64,000 nucleotides of DNA from CAYFXE01 sp964347035 (GCA_964347035.1 CAYFXE010000003.1:1-64000); one strand, 5' to 3'. Shown: positions 33,546-43,038, numbered from the stretch's first letter. Notes: generated from the letters alone by a model not told the origin. Translations and numbers: made by a program.

Positions 33546-34053
33546 TTGGTTAGCATAGGGAGGATTTTAAGAAGTCAAGGAAGAAAGGGAGAATTAAGGC
33601 TCAAGCTTTGCCTGGAGCCTTCGTTCATTCCTTTTTTTTTCTAGGGTCTATCTCCAGAAAAAAGGGATTCTAAGAGACTATAAGATCGAATCCGTCCGTC
33701 CGTATAAGGATAGCTTCATCATCAAATTCAGGGAGATTGAGTCTTTATCAGAAGCCCGGGAGATAGTCGGAGAAGAGGTCTTTCTTCCTGAAGAGGAATT
33801 ACAGACCCTTGAGAACGGGTGTTATTACCTCTACCAGCTCATCGGTTGCTCTGTGACCACCAAGAGTGGAGATAGAATCGGGATTGTCGAAAATATTTTA
33901 TCGATTTCCGAGTCCGAACTTCTTATCGTTCGAAGTCGCAGGAAGGATATATTAATTCCATTAGTCAGTGAGATCTGCATCCGGATGAACATCGACAAAA
34001 GGGAGATCATCATCGACCCACCCGAGGGCCTTTTAGACTTGAATGAGATTTGA
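33546..34053 (+). pseudogene. rimM: 16S rRNA processing protein RimM, one-base frameshift at a T9 tract
   Basis: RimM helps mature the 30S head domain. The frame from TTG 33546 (AAGGA upstream) reads VSIGRILRSQGRKGELRLKL then CLEPSFIPFF, the canonical N terminus, and hits a stop right after a run of nine T (33632-33640). The other frame continues RVYLQKKGILRDYKIESV, EVFLPEEELQTLENGCYYLY, QLIGCSVTTKSGDRIG to the stop at 34053, the canonical remainder. Removing one T joins both into a normal 168-aa RimM. Either a sequencing error, a mutation, or rescue by polymerase slippage on T9. Gene order khpA-rimM-trmD is conserved. Confidence 0.88.
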
Positions 34054-34795
34054 TATAATCACAATCTTTCCCGAGATGTTCGGGTGCGTTCTCTCGGCGG
34101 GAGTCCTCAAGAGAGGCCTGGAGCGGGGCCTACTTGAGATTCGCATTCACAATTTGAGAGACTTCACCGAGGATAAGCACAGGCAGGTGGATGATCGCCC
34201 CTATGGAGGGGAGCAGGGAATGGTTCTCAAACCAGAGCCAATCTTTACCGCTGTAGAGGCTGTTCGAAAGAATAAAGGAGTGCCTGTTTATCTGCTTTCC
34301 CCACAGGGTAAGACATTCGACTCCCGCTTTGCAGAAGAGCTGTCTCATAGATCGCAGATCATCATCATCTGCGGTCGGTATGAAGGAGTAGATGAAAGAG
34401 TGATCGAACATCTTGTGACCGATGAAATCTCTATCGGAGATTATGTGCTTTCTGGAGGAGAAGTGGCTGCTTTGGTTATCGTCGAGTCTGTCTCACGGTT
34501 TATTCCTGGGGTTGTAGGTAAAATAGAATCGGTCAAGCAGGACTCTTTTTCTGGCGGGCTGTTTGACTATCCCCAATACACCCGACCCCGAACCTTCAGA
34601 GGGATGAAGGTACCTGATGTCCTTTTTTCAGGAGACCACGAGGCGATAAAATACTGGAGGCGGAAAAAATCTTTAGAGAAGACATGGAGCCTCCGGCCTG
34701 AGATGCTCAGGACGTCTGAGCTTTCTCCAGAGGATGCAAAGATATTGGAAGGAATCAAATCTGAAAAGAGGGGGAAGAAAGATGAGCCTGATTGA
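34043..34795 (+). CDS. trmD: tRNA (guanine-37-N1)-methyltransferase
   Basis: A 250-aa SPOUT enzyme that makes m1G37 and prevents +1 frameshifting. FDIITIFPEMF, RQVDDRPYGGEQGMVLKPEP, the knot segments YLLSPQGKTF, IIICGRYEGVDERV and EISIGDYVLSGGEVAALVI, and the C-terminal domain are complete. ATG 34043 overlaps the rimM end by 11 bases. Its last 14 bases overlap rplS. Confidence 0.97.
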   Translation: MRFDIITIFPEMFGCVLSAGVLKRGLERGLLEIRIHNLRDFTEDKHRQVDDRPYGGEQGMVLKPEPIFTAVEAVRKNKGVPVYLLSPQGKTFDSRFAEELSHRSQIIIICGRYEGVDERVIEHLVTDEISIGDYVLSGGEVAALVIVESVSRFIPGVVGKIESVKQDSFSGGLFDYPQYTRPRTFRGMKVPDVLFSGDHEAIKYWRRKKSLEKTWSLRPEMLRTSELSPEDAKILEGIKSEKRGKKDEPD

Positions 34796-35129
34796 TTTAG
34801 TCCAAGAAAACCAGTTAAAAAAGGATGTTGATACCTTTAGCGTCGGGGATACGGTCAAAATCCATGTCGTTATCCGGGAGGGAAACAAAGAAAGAATTCA
34901 AATATTTCAAGGAAATGTCATCGCAAAAAAGGGATCCGATTTAAGCGCGACGTTCACGGTACGCAAGATTTCGTTCGGGATCGGAGTGGAAAGAATTTTT
35001 CCCCTCCATTCCAAGATGATAAGGCAGATTGAGGTCGTCAGAAAAGGAAAAGTCAGAAGAGCTAAATTATATTATCTTCGCAACTTACGAGGGAAAGCCG
35101 CCCGGCTCAAGGAAAAAAGGGAAGCCTAG
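34782..35129 (+). CDS. rplS: 50S ribosomal protein L19
   Basis: A 115-aa ribosomal protein at the subunit interface. SLIDLVQENQLKKDV, GDTVKIHVVIREGNKERIQI, FQGNVIAKKG, FTVRKISFGIGVERIFPLHS and KAKLYYLR-like end segments are canonical. ATG 34782 follows GGGGGAAGAAAG; an upstream in-frame start at 34734 is inside trmD and non-homologous. Confidence 0.97.
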   Translation: MSLIDLVQENQLKKDVDTFSVGDTVKIHVVIREGNKERIQIFQGNVIAKKGSDLSATFTVRKISFGIGVERIFPLHSKMIRQIEVVRKGKVRRAKLYYLRNLRGKAARLKEKREA

Positions 35130-35263
35130 AGAAGATAACAAATCTTTACTGCTTGGGAACATCAGGTCGTCCAGAGTATGCTCCGAAAGTGAGAGAGCCT
35201 CATTAATATGGTTTTTCTCAAGATGCTTTTGTTAAAACAGGTTATACATGCTCGACTAAAGGT

Positions 35264-35884
35264 GTGAAATTGACAGATTTTTGGTTAGAGGAACAGATAC
35301 TCGAGAAGGGATTCACGAACATCGCTGGAGTCGATGAAGTTGGCCGAGGTGCACTCTTCGGCCCGGTCGTGGCTGCTGCTGTGATTTTACCCGACTGGTG
35401 CATCCAGAAACATGAGCCAGAATGGGTCGAGGAAATCGATGATTCCAAGCTTCTTTCCTCTTCAAAGAGAGAAAGGTTAGCCCGCAAAATCATATCTCAT
35501 GCTTCCTCTGTGGGAATCGGTTTGGCAACGAATCAAGAGATCGACAAAAGAAACATATACTGGGCTTCCCTGATGGCGATGAGGAGAGCGATAAAAAAAC
35601 TGACCACAAGACCTGGTTTTCTCCTAGTTGACGGATTTCAATTGAATGGTGTACATTATCCTCAGATTCGTGTTCCCCAGGGAGACACGAAATGTATTTC
35701 AATCGCAGCGGCTTCAATCATTGCCAAAGTCCGGCGGGATGAGATGATGAGCAGATTGGATAAGATTTACGAAGGTTATGCCCTTTCCAGCAACAAAGGA
35801 TACGGGACGAAAGAGCACTACAAGGCGTTGAGTGAGAAGGGACCGACGCCACTCCACCGCAGAAGTTTTAACCTCAGGCAATAG
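35264..35884 (+). CDS. rnhB: Ribonuclease HII
   Basis: A 206-aa enzyme that removes RNA and single ribonucleotides from DNA hybrids. GVDEVGRGALFGPVVAAAVI holds the first Asp and Glu, DDSKLLSSSKRE the next motif, LVDGF and ISIAAASIIAKVRRDEMM the remaining metal ligands, and GYALSSNKGYGTKEHYKAL the substrate loop. GTG 35264 gives the usual N terminus. Its place after rplS is conserved. Confidence 0.96.
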   Translation: MKLTDFWLEEQILEKGFTNIAGVDEVGRGALFGPVVAAAVILPDWCIQKHEPEWVEEIDDSKLLSSSKRERLARKIISHASSVGIGLATNQEIDKRNIYWASLMAMRRAIKKLTTRPGFLLVDGFQLNGVHYPQIRVPQGDTKCISIAAASIIAKVRRDEMMSRLDKIYEGYALSSNKGYGTKEHYKALSEKGPTPLHRRSFNLRQ

Positions 35885-35887
35885 GCC

Positions 35888-38002
35888 ATGTACTCTAAAA
35901 AAGATAAAAAAGGGATTCTGGAACTTGCCGAGAAATATGTTAAAAGGGGGAAGCTCAAAGAGGCAATCCAAGAATACAAAAAATTATCGACAGCAGATCC
36001 TCAAGATCTTCATATAAGGAGCGTGATCGCCGATTTATACATCCAATCAGGCCAAAAAGAAAAGGCGGTCGCTGAGCTAAAAAAGATAGTCGATTTCTAT
36101 GAACAAAGAGGTATGCTCAATCAATCCTTGGCCATCTGCAAGAAAATTAACAGGATAGACGAAAAGGATGTAGAGACCTCCATCAGACTGGCCGATTTGC
36201 TCTACCATCAGGGATACCTCCAAGAGGCCAAAAAGAAATATTTGCTCATAGTCAACAATTTAAGAAAGACTGGACAGTTAAAAAAGGCCATAACGTATCT
36301 CGAAAAAATTCTGAAGATCGACAATGAAGACGAAAAGGCCAAACTCCTCCTCGCCGAGCTCTGTATTGAGGAGGGAATGATTCCCAAGGCCGTGGACAAG
36401 TTCAATGAAGTGGCAGAATATAAGATAAAAAGAGATGAGTTGAAGGAGGCAAAGGAGATCCTCATCAAAGCTAAAGTGCTCAAAGAAGATGATTTAAGAA
36501 CAATTTTAAATCTCATCGAGATATTCAAGAGGCAGAATAAGAAGGAAGAGGCGTTGGGTTTTCTCAATGACGTCCTGAAAAAAGATGAGAACAACTTGCA
36601 AGCTCTCAGTTTCATGGGAAATCTGTATTTTGAAGATCACAATTACCAGAAGGCTGAGGAAACATACAAAAAGATCATCTCGATTCGCCCCAAGGATGTG
36701 GAGGCCAGAGTGAAACTAGGAAGGATTCATCTCCAAGGGGGAAATCTTGATGAGGCTTATGATCTTTATGAACCTCTCGTAGACTCACTGCTCAAGAGAC
36801 AAAAGGACGATAAAGCTATCGGGCTCCTCGGCCTCATCCTGGCGACAAAGATGGCGCATCTCAAGACATTGGAAAAGTTAGTCTCTATATATAAATCAAG
36901 AAAGCAGGTCGAAAACTTGGTGCTCGTCTACAGGGCGATTCTAAGTGAGTGTCGCAGAAACGACTGGAAGGAGAAATCTCTTGCTACCCTAAGAGAGATC
37001 CTTAAAGTCTTCCCAATGGACGAGGAATTTTATACTGAGTACAGAAAGCTGAAAAGAGAGGTGGGCATTTCTGAAGAGGAACCATCCGAAGAACCTCCAG
37101 TTTTTATCGACGAGAGTAAAGAGATGATCATGGAAGCCTTTGAGCAGGCAGACCTCTGCGTCGAGCAAGGATTGATTAGAAACGCCCGAAGAATACTCGA
37201 AAGCTTAAGGAGAAAATTTCCGGAAGAATCCGCTATCGAGAGTAAGATCAAGGCCTTGAATCAGATTTCACCGAAGGTGAAAGAGGATGAGATTCCAGCC
37301 CATGTGGAAAGGGGAGATGAGGAAGAAATCCTGAAGCTCGGGAAGGACATCAAAAGAAAAAAAAGGATGCCCCGATCATTGCTCGAAGAAGGAGAGGAGA
37401 TGTTGACCGCGGCCGATGTATTTGCCGAGACCGATATTATCCCCATCGTATCTCAAGATGAAAAAGAGCTGAAATACTATGACTTGTCAGGAAGAATCGG
37501 TGAGGAATTGAAGAGCATTCAAGCGATTTGCCGTCGACAACTGAAAGGGGATACAGCGGAAGTAGAGAAGGAATTATCGGAGATTGTGGCCACATTCAGA
37601 GAAAATGTGAAGAAAAAAATCGGAAAAAAAGACTATGAAAGTCATTTTAATCTCGGGATTGCCTATCTGGAGCAAGGACTTTTGGATGAAGCCATAGAAG
37701 AGTTAGAACTGGCCTCCCAGGATCAGAAGAAAACAATCGATTGCTACAGCATCATAAGCCATTGTTTCAAGAAAAAAAAGGAATACAAAAAATCTGTTGA
37801 GTGGCTCGAGCGCGCTCTTGATATTTCCAAGGAGGGGACAGACCAGTATTTTGGACTCAAGTATGAGTTGGCCTCTCTGTATGAAGAGATGAAGGAGAAG
37901 CAGAGGGCGTTGAATTTATACAAAGAGATAAGAAAATGGAATCCAAAATACAGAGACACAGAGAATAAGATCGAGGGGCTTAACAAAAAATTAATGATGT
38001 AA
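35888..38002 (+). CDS. Large cytoplasmic TPR-repeat protein
   Basis: A 704-aa protein made almost entirely of tetratricopeptide-type helix pairs. They run through residues 5-390 (AEKYVKRGKLKEAIQEYKKL, VIADLYIQSGQKEKAVAELK, and about ten more) and again 580-700 (HFNLGIAYLEQGLLDEAIEE). An acidic, low-complexity linker (390-530) with EEEPSEEPPVFIDES lies between. No signal peptide. TPR proteins act as scaffolds; the partner is unknown. It follows rnhB after three bases and ends before a sigma-54 activator gene. Related Gly/Glu-rich TPR proteins occur near sigma-54 regulators in Acidobacteriota-like genomes, from memory only. Confidence 0.82.
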   Translation: MYSKKDKKGILELAEKYVKRGKLKEAIQEYKKLSTADPQDLHIRSVIADLYIQSGQKEKAVAELKKIVDFYEQRGMLNQSLAICKKINRIDEKDVETSIRLADLLYHQGYLQEAKKKYLLIVNNLRKTGQLKKAITYLEKILKIDNEDEKAKLLLAELCIEEGMIPKAVDKFNEVAEYKIKRDELKEAKEILIKAKVLKEDDLRTILNLIEIFKRQNKKEEALGFLNDVLKKDENNLQALSFMGNLYFEDHNYQKAEETYKKIISIRPKDVEARVKLGRIHLQGGNLDEAYDLYEPLVDSLLKRQKDDKAIGLLGLILATKMAHLKTLEKLVSIYKSRKQVENLVLVYRAILSECRRNDWKEKSLATLREILKVFPMDEEFYTEYRKLKREVGISEEEPSEEPPVFIDESKEMIMEAFEQADLCVEQGLIRNARRILESLRRKFPEESAIESKIKALNQISPKVKEDEIPAHVERGDEEEILKLGKDIKRKKRMPRSLLEEGEEMLTAADVFAETDIIPIVSQDEKELKYYDLSGRIGEELKSIQAICRRQLKGDTAEVEKELSEIVATFRENVKKKIGKKDYESHFNLGIAYLEQGLLDEAIEELELASQDQKKTIDCYSIISHCFKKKKEYKKSVEWLERALDISKEGTDQYFGLKYELASLYEEMKEKQRALNLYKEIRKWNPKYRDTENKIEGLNKKLMM

Positions 38003-38169
38003 ATTTATAACCTGCTTACTCCTCAGACCTCACCATTCCCCCCAAAAAAAATTTAACCCCAGTAATAGGGATTAATTTTCTCTTCATTCCTGATAGCGCT
38101 CTCTCTGGATGATGAGAATAATTATTCAACAAATCGTTATTTGTAAAGATAAAAGAAAATCTTACGCTC

Positions 38170-39594
38170 ATGACTATCGCTCTCCTCAGAAAAATCATGA
38201 ATTTGATCAGGGAAGAAATACCTTCAGATCGAATGATGGTCGTGCTGATGAATGTGACTCGTCAGGCGTTTTTCCGGGACACACACCCCTTTGCTCCAGC
38301 AGGGAATGATGAGCTCGAGATGGAAATCATCCGAAGAGTCTTAGACCTTAGACAACCGGTGATCATCGGTGATAGTAGGACAGATCTCAGGCTTCCCAAG
38401 CAAGCTTACTGTAACGCCAAGGAGAAGGAAAACTCTCTCTGTGTTCCCTTTGCACTCAAGAACAAAGCCGAGGGTGTGTTATTTCTCAAGAGGACAAACA
38501 GCTTCCATCCTTTCTCCTTCCTAGACCTTGATTTCTTACTGACATTCTTGAAACCCATTAAGTTGATTTTGGAGAATTGTGTTGATTTCAAAAGACTCGG
38601 AGAGAGAGTTGTCTGTGAATCAGAACCTCTTTTATTAGGTAAGAGTGAAGCTTTTCATCATCTGGTTGCCTTGATAGAGAGAGTGAAGGATAGAGATGCT
38701 CCTGTCTTTATCTATGGCGAAAGCGGAACAGGGAAAGAAGTCGTCGCCCGGGCTATTCATCAAAGAGGGATAAGACGTGCAGGGAAGTTTGTGCCTGTCA
38801 ATTGTGGAGCCATCCCCGATCTTCTCCTAGAAAGTGAATTGTTCGGGCATGCACGAGGAGCGTTCACCGGGGCGGTAAGGGATAAGCCTGGTCTCATCGA
38901 AGAGGCTGATGGAGGAACGTTCTTCTTGGATGAAATCTGTGATCTTTCGCCTCCTCTGCAAGCCAAACTTCTTCGCCTTCTCCAGGAGAGTGAAATAAGA
39001 AGAATTGGCGAGAATCATATGCGTAGAGTCAATACCAGGTTCATAAGTGCCACCAACAAGGACATCGAAGAGCAGATGCGTCTGGGTAATTTCCGGGAGG
39101 ATTTGTACTATCGGTTGAAGATCATCACGATCGAACTTTCTCCTCTAAGACAAAGAAAAGAAGACCTTCTTTTTCTGTTGAATTATTTCTTGGATAAATA
39201 CTGTCAAGATATGGAGCGTGACAGAGCCTATTTTTCGCCTAGAGCACTGGAACTCCTCCTTGATTATGCTTGGCCAGGTAATGTTAGAGAGCTTCAGAGC
39301 GAGATTCAAAGATGTTTGATCCTGTCTGGGGATGATGATCTGATCAAGGAGGAACATCTCTCGCCCAAGGTCAATCCGCAAGCCGAGGTGTTTACCCCGT
39401 CAGTGTTCGATTTTTCTCAGGCAAAAGCAGAATTCGAGAAACGATTCCTGAATCAAGCATTAGCCCGGTGGAATTTCAACAGGGCAAAAACGGCAGAGAA
39501 CATCGGACTGAGCAGGCAGGGACTGTTTAAATTAACAAGAAAGCACAATATTTTATTGCCGAGAAGGAAACAAGATACTCATCCCTCGAGTTAG
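38170..39594 (+). CDS. Sigma-54-dependent transcriptional activator (GAF-AAA-Fis type)
   Basis: A 474-aa enhancer-binding protein. Residues 1-145 look like a GAF sensor (NAKEKENSLCVPFALKNKAE, GVLFLKRTNSFHPFS). Residues 155-385 are the AAA+ domain: Walker A GESGTGKEVVARAIHQRG, the sigma-54-contacting loop GAFTGAVRDKPG, Walker B ADGGTFFLDEI and the arginine finger in LGNFREDLYYRL. The C terminus is a Fis-type helix-turn-helix (NRAKTAENIGLSRQGLFKL). No receiver domain, so a ligand or partner rather than a histidine kinase should control it. A consensus sigma-54 promoter lies 7 kb away at 46645. Confidence 0.93.
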   Translation: MTIALLRKIMNLIREEIPSDRMMVVLMNVTRQAFFRDTHPFAPAGNDELEMEIIRRVLDLRQPVIIGDSRTDLRLPKQAYCNAKEKENSLCVPFALKNKAEGVLFLKRTNSFHPFSFLDLDFLLTFLKPIKLILENCVDFKRLGERVVCESEPLLLGKSEAFHHLVALIERVKDRDAPVFIYGESGTGKEVVARAIHQRGIRRAGKFVPVNCGAIPDLLLESELFGHARGAFTGAVRDKPGLIEEADGGTFFLDEICDLSPPLQAKLLRLLQESEIRRIGENHMRRVNTRFISATNKDIEEQMRLGNFREDLYYRLKIITIELSPLRQRKEDLLFLLNYFLDKYCQDMERDRAYFSPRALELLLDYAWPGNVRELQSEIQRCLILSGDDDLIKEEHLSPKVNPQAEVFTPSVFDFSQAKAEFEKRFLNQALARWNFNRAKTAENIGLSRQGLFKLTRKHNILLPRRKQDTHPSS

Positions 39595-39652
39595 GATTCT
39601 AGGGAAGTGTTGGCTTGCTCCACCTCCTATTTTTTGGTAAATTTCTTTTTGA

Positions 39653-39928
39653 ATGGAAAATCAGAAGAAAAAAAAAGAAGTATTCCAACTGCCCTGTCCA
39701 TGCTGTGGCACTTTGCTCTGGATTGATCCTATATCTCGAAAGGTGATGCAGTTTGAAAAGAAAGCCAAGAAAAAGGGTTCTCTTGATGATTTGTTGCTCA
39801 AAGAAAAAAAGAAGAAACAGGAATTCGAACGCAAATTTCAGGCCACAGCTGAGCTGGAGAGGGAGAAGCGGAAGAAAGCTCAAGAACAGTTTAAAAAAGC
39901 TTTAACCCGAATAGAAAAGGATAATTAG
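39653..39928 (+). CDS. Small zinc-ribbon/coiled-coil protein
   Basis: A 91-aa protein. FQLPCPCCGTLLWIDPISRK holds a CPxC knuckle of the zinc-ribbon type; the second Cys pair is missing, so metal binding would need a partner or dimer. Residues 30-85 are a highly charged helix (KKKKQEFERKFQATAELERE), probably a coiled coil. It starts 58 bases after the sigma-54 activator stop, same strand. No clear Shine-Dalgarno. Reads as a real but unassigned gene. Confidence 0.6.
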   Translation: MENQKKKKEVFQLPCPCCGTLLWIDPISRKVMQFEKKAKKKGSLDDLLLKEKKKKQEFERKFQATAELEREKRKKAQEQFKKALTRIEKDN

Positions 39929-39961
39929 AAAAGGACGGCCGGTTCCCCCTCCAAGTTTGCT

Positions 39962-41395
39962 TCAGCTTCCTATCTGGGTTTCGTCCTCTCTTATCTTGGG
40001 GGCCATGGTGAATCTCGTGAATCCATACAGAGCCAAGATGATCACTGCAGCATAGTTCATGATGGCCCAAGGAAGATAGCTGAAGGTTGAAACACCAATA
40101 GTGCCGGTGATGTACACACCAGCCATACTCCAAGGGATAAGGGGTACGATGATGGCCCCGCTCTCCTCGATGATGCGTGATAAATTTTTAGCCGCGAGTC
40201 CTTTCTTTTTATAAACGGGAGCCAAGAGCTCTCCAGGAATGATCATCGATAGGTAAGAACTTCCCGTCACTAAGGCTGTGACCACAGAGGATCCGATAGT
40301 GGTCAGAACGATGCTCCAGATTTTGTTGGCAAACTTCATCACCCTATCTAGGATTACCGAAAGGAGTCCTGTCCTCTGCATAATACCTCCGAAGCTGAAG
40401 GCCGTAAAAGCAACGAGTTGAGTCTCCATCATGCTCATCATTCCCCCTCTCGAGATGAGATCGTCCACTTTTGGGACTCCGGTTTGGGCTTGATAACCGG
40501 TGTTCATGGCTGTGGCCACATCTGGAACAGAGGCCTTCTGGAAGATGATGGCTAGGGCGCCAGCGACAAAGGAGGAGAGAAGCATCCCCGGTATGGTGGG
40601 TTTCTTGGTAAAGGCGAAGTAGAAGACGATCGCCATCGGAAGAAGAAGGAGAAGGTTAAAGCGAAAATGTGTCTTTAAAGTCTGGGTGATAGTGATGATA
40701 TCCACAGTTTCCGATTCCACTCGACCTCCCCCGTACCGCAGTCCAACCAGGAAATAAATCAGCAATCCCAGAAGCCAAGCCGGCGTGGCCGACCAAAGCA
40801 TGTGTTTGATGTGGTCGAACAGGTTGCAACCGACGGCGACAGGGGCGAGGTTCGTCACATCAGAAAACGGAGACATCTTGTCTCCGAAGTAGGCCCCGGC
40901 CACGATCGCTCCCGCGGCCGGACCGAGAGGAATGCCAAGCCCCATGGCAATCCCCATGAAGGCCACGCCCAGTGTGCCGATCGTCCCCCATGATGTTCCT
41001 GTAGCCAAGGAGGTGATCGAGCAGACAAAACAGGCTGTCACCAGAAAAAACTTAGGGGAGATAAGCTTCAATCCATAATAGATGATCATCGGGATCGTAC
41101 CGCAGGCGATCCACGATCCGATGAGAATTCCCACACAGAGCATGATCAGGATAGCTGGCATGGCCTTGTGAATGCTGTCGACGATTCCTCTTTCCATTTC
41201 CTGCCATTTGAAACGTAAAAATAGCCCGAGGCAGCCGGTGATGAAGGCGGCAGCGACGAGGAGGACTTGGGGACGGATTTGGTAGATACCGTAGCCGACT
41301 CCAAGCAGAAGGCCCATGGCGATCAACGGAGTAAGAGCGACAGCCAGCCTAGGCTCTTTTGTTTTTCGATGTTCATTATTGGTTGATTTATTCAT
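39962..41395 (-). CDS. nhaC: Na+/H+ antiporter, NhaC family
   Basis: A 477-aa inner-membrane protein with about 11-12 hydrophobic segments. PAILIMLCVGILIGSWIACG, TGTSWGTIGTLGVAFMGIAM, GAYFGDKMSPFSDVTNLAPV and GAIIVPLIPWSMAGVY are NhaC hallmarks, the third carrying the conserved Asp pair for cation exchange. NhaC paralogues can also exchange malate or amino acids. It lies 36 bases downstream of iadA on the same strand, suggesting co-expression; an amino-acid/Na+ role is possible. Confidence 0.93.
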   Translation of the reverse strand: MNKSTNNEHRKTKEPRLAVALTPLIAMGLLLGVGYGIYQIRPQVLLVAAAFITGCLGLFLRFKWQEMERGIVDSIHKAMPAILIMLCVGILIGSWIACGTIPMIIYYGLKLISPKFFLVTACFVCSITSLATGTSWGTIGTLGVAFMGIAMGLGIPLGPAAGAIVAGAYFGDKMSPFSDVTNLAPVAVGCNLFDHIKHMLWSATPAWLLGLLIYFLVGLRYGGGRVESETVDIITITQTLKTHFRFNLLLLLPMAIVFYFAFTKKPTIPGMLLSSFVAGALAIIFQKASVPDVATAMNTGYQAQTGVPKVDDLISRGGMMSMMETQLVAFTAFSFGGIMQRTGLLSVILDRVMKFANKIWSIVLTTIGSSVVTALVTGSSYLSMIIPGELLAPVYKKKGLAAKNLSRIIEESGAIIVPLIPWSMAGVYITGTIGVSTFSYLPWAIMNYAAVIILALYGFTRFTMAPKIREDETQIGS

Positions 41396-41431
41396 TAGTC
41401 TTTCCTTTTATAAAATCCTGCCATTCGGACA

Positions 41432-42610
41432 TCAATCACGATTTGACGTGAATGTTCCTTTGGCGGTCAGATCTCCGTCTGAGATCACCTGCCTCCCCAG
41501 GACGATGAAATCAGTGACCTGAAAATCCTTATCGAAGATAAGAAGGTCTGCATCCTTGCCTTGTTTGATCTCTCCCTTGACTTCGAGTTTGTAGAACGTG
41601 GCGACGTTGGTGGAAAAGAGTTTTATCGCCTCTTCAAGGGATAAAATGTGTTCTGAAACCAAGTACCGGAGGTTTTCCAGGAGAGTTTTTTGACTGGCGA
41701 TGGTCAGGCCTACAAGATTGCCCTCTTGGTCAAAGACAGGAAAACTCCCGTTGCCATCAGAGCTCACCGTGATATGGGAGAGAGGAGCTTTTTTTTCGAG
41801 GCATAATCGGATAGCTGTACCAATGCTTATCCCTTCCTCATCGCTTCTTGGATCCACGCCAGCCGTCAGATCCATATAACCGGCTTGGAGAATAAAATCT
41901 ATCGCTTCTGCCAACAATTCAGGATTGCGGTTGACATGTGTTGGGATGACTTGAGTCGGGGGAATTTCTGTTTCCTTGATCAATCTGAAGAGCATCTCTA
42001 ATCTCCGATTGCCGTCACCGAGGTGGAGGTGAAGAACTCCGGCCTTTCCGCCCAGCATCCCACCAACACGACACTCGGCAGCAAGGCGAGCGATCTCTTC
42101 AAATGTGGGTTGGGACGAGCGGTGATCAGAGATGGCGATTTCTCCGGCACCGATGACCTTTTCGATGAGAACAAGGTCAGAACGAACGCTTCCAGTTATC
42201 GTCACCACTGGAATTTGGTAAGAACCTGAATAGATAAAGGTCGAAATTCCCTCTTTTTCTAGACCTCTGGCCTTGGCCAAGAGTGATTCCATATGCCGTG
42301 TTGTTCCATCTGTTCCTAAGCAGCCGACCACAGTCGACACACCGCTGCGGAAGATATCCTCAACGGAGATTTCTGGGGCCCTTGTTGCTGGTCCCCCTTC
42401 TCCTCCTCCTCCGAGAATATGAACATGACTATCGATAAGGCCAGGGACGATTGTTTTGCCTGAGGCATCCAGAGTTCGAACCGGCATCCCCTCGACCTTG
42501 ATTTGTCCAGGTTGAATGACAGCTCCGATTTTATGACCAAGGATCAGGACATCTTTTTTCCCCAACGGTGTCGGAGAGAAAATATCTCCATTTCGAATTA
42601 AGGTAACCAT
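41432..42610 (-). CDS. iadA: Beta-aspartyl (isoaspartyl) dipeptidase
   Basis: A 392-aa amidohydrolase that cleaves isoaspartyl dipeptides from damaged proteins. IVPGLIDSHVHILGGGGEGG holds the HxH metal site and the glycine loop of IadA. YSGSYQIPVVTITGSVRSDL contains the expected Tyr region, AISDHRSSQPTFEEI is a diagnostic IadA motif, and the second metal ligands are in VLHLHLGD, VIPTHVNR and TVSSDGNGSFPVF. Length is normal. ATG 42610 has a Shine-Dalgarno-like AAGGAGG eight bases upstream. Followed by nhaC. Confidence 0.94.
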   Translation of the reverse strand: MVTLIRNGDIFSPTPLGKKDVLILGHKIGAVIQPGQIKVEGMPVRTLDASGKTIVPGLIDSHVHILGGGGEGGPATRAPEISVEDIFRSGVSTVVGCLGTDGTTRHMESLLAKARGLEKEGISTFIYSGSYQIPVVTITGSVRSDLVLIEKVIGAGEIAISDHRSSQPTFEEIARLAAECRVGGMLGGKAGVLHLHLGDGNRRLEMLFRLIKETEIPPTQVIPTHVNRNPELLAEAIDFILQAGYMDLTAGVDPRSDEEGISIGTAIRLCLEKKAPLSHITVSSDGNGSFPVFDQEGNLVGLTIASQKTLLENLRYLVSEHILSLEEAIKLFSTNVATFYKLEVKGEIKQGKDADLLIFDKDFQVTDFIVLGRQVISDGDLTAKGTFTSNRD

Positions 42611-42805
42611 TTTACCTCCTTGTCATGTACCATTGATGGATTTGATGTCTTTTGTAATGGCTAAATTATCACGACTCTTTTTTCTTTTCAACAGAGTTAA
42701 TATCTTTTTTTCTGTGATGAAATGCCAGGAATGTGTATATGGGGATGGCTTAGCTCCCTTTCATATTTTTAACGCCATTCTACATTTGGCCCTTTTGATT
42801 GCTCC

Positions 42806-42886
42806 TGGGGTCAGGCCTTGTCGTCTGGAAGCGCTGCGTCTCTACCTTTACCCGAATACAAAACCTTGGGATAAGGCCTGACCCCA
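42806..42886 (+). repeat. Hairpin repeat, family 2 copy A
   Basis: An 81-bp element with 14-bp perfect inverted ends (TGGGGTCAGGCCTT at 42806-42819, complement at 42873-42886) and an inner AGCGCT palindrome. Copy B at 63308-63388 has the same length, the opposite orientation and roughly 85% identity by eye. Shares the GGGGTCAG start with family 1. Confidence 0.8.
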
Positions 42887-43038
42887 GTTCAGACATACTC
42901 GCAAGTCGACTTCCCTCGAAGGCCAACAGCGTTGCGGAGGAACATTGTTTGGGGGTACAAGGGAGTATGCCCCCTTGTTCGCAGGGCAAGGGATCATCCC
43001 TCGCCTGAGAAGGGGAGGAAGGGAGTCCGAAGGTATGA

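Noticed and set aside
40740..41010. Plus-strand frame rich in Arg and Gly inside nhaC
   Set aside because: Shadow of a GC-rich conserved part of NhaC.
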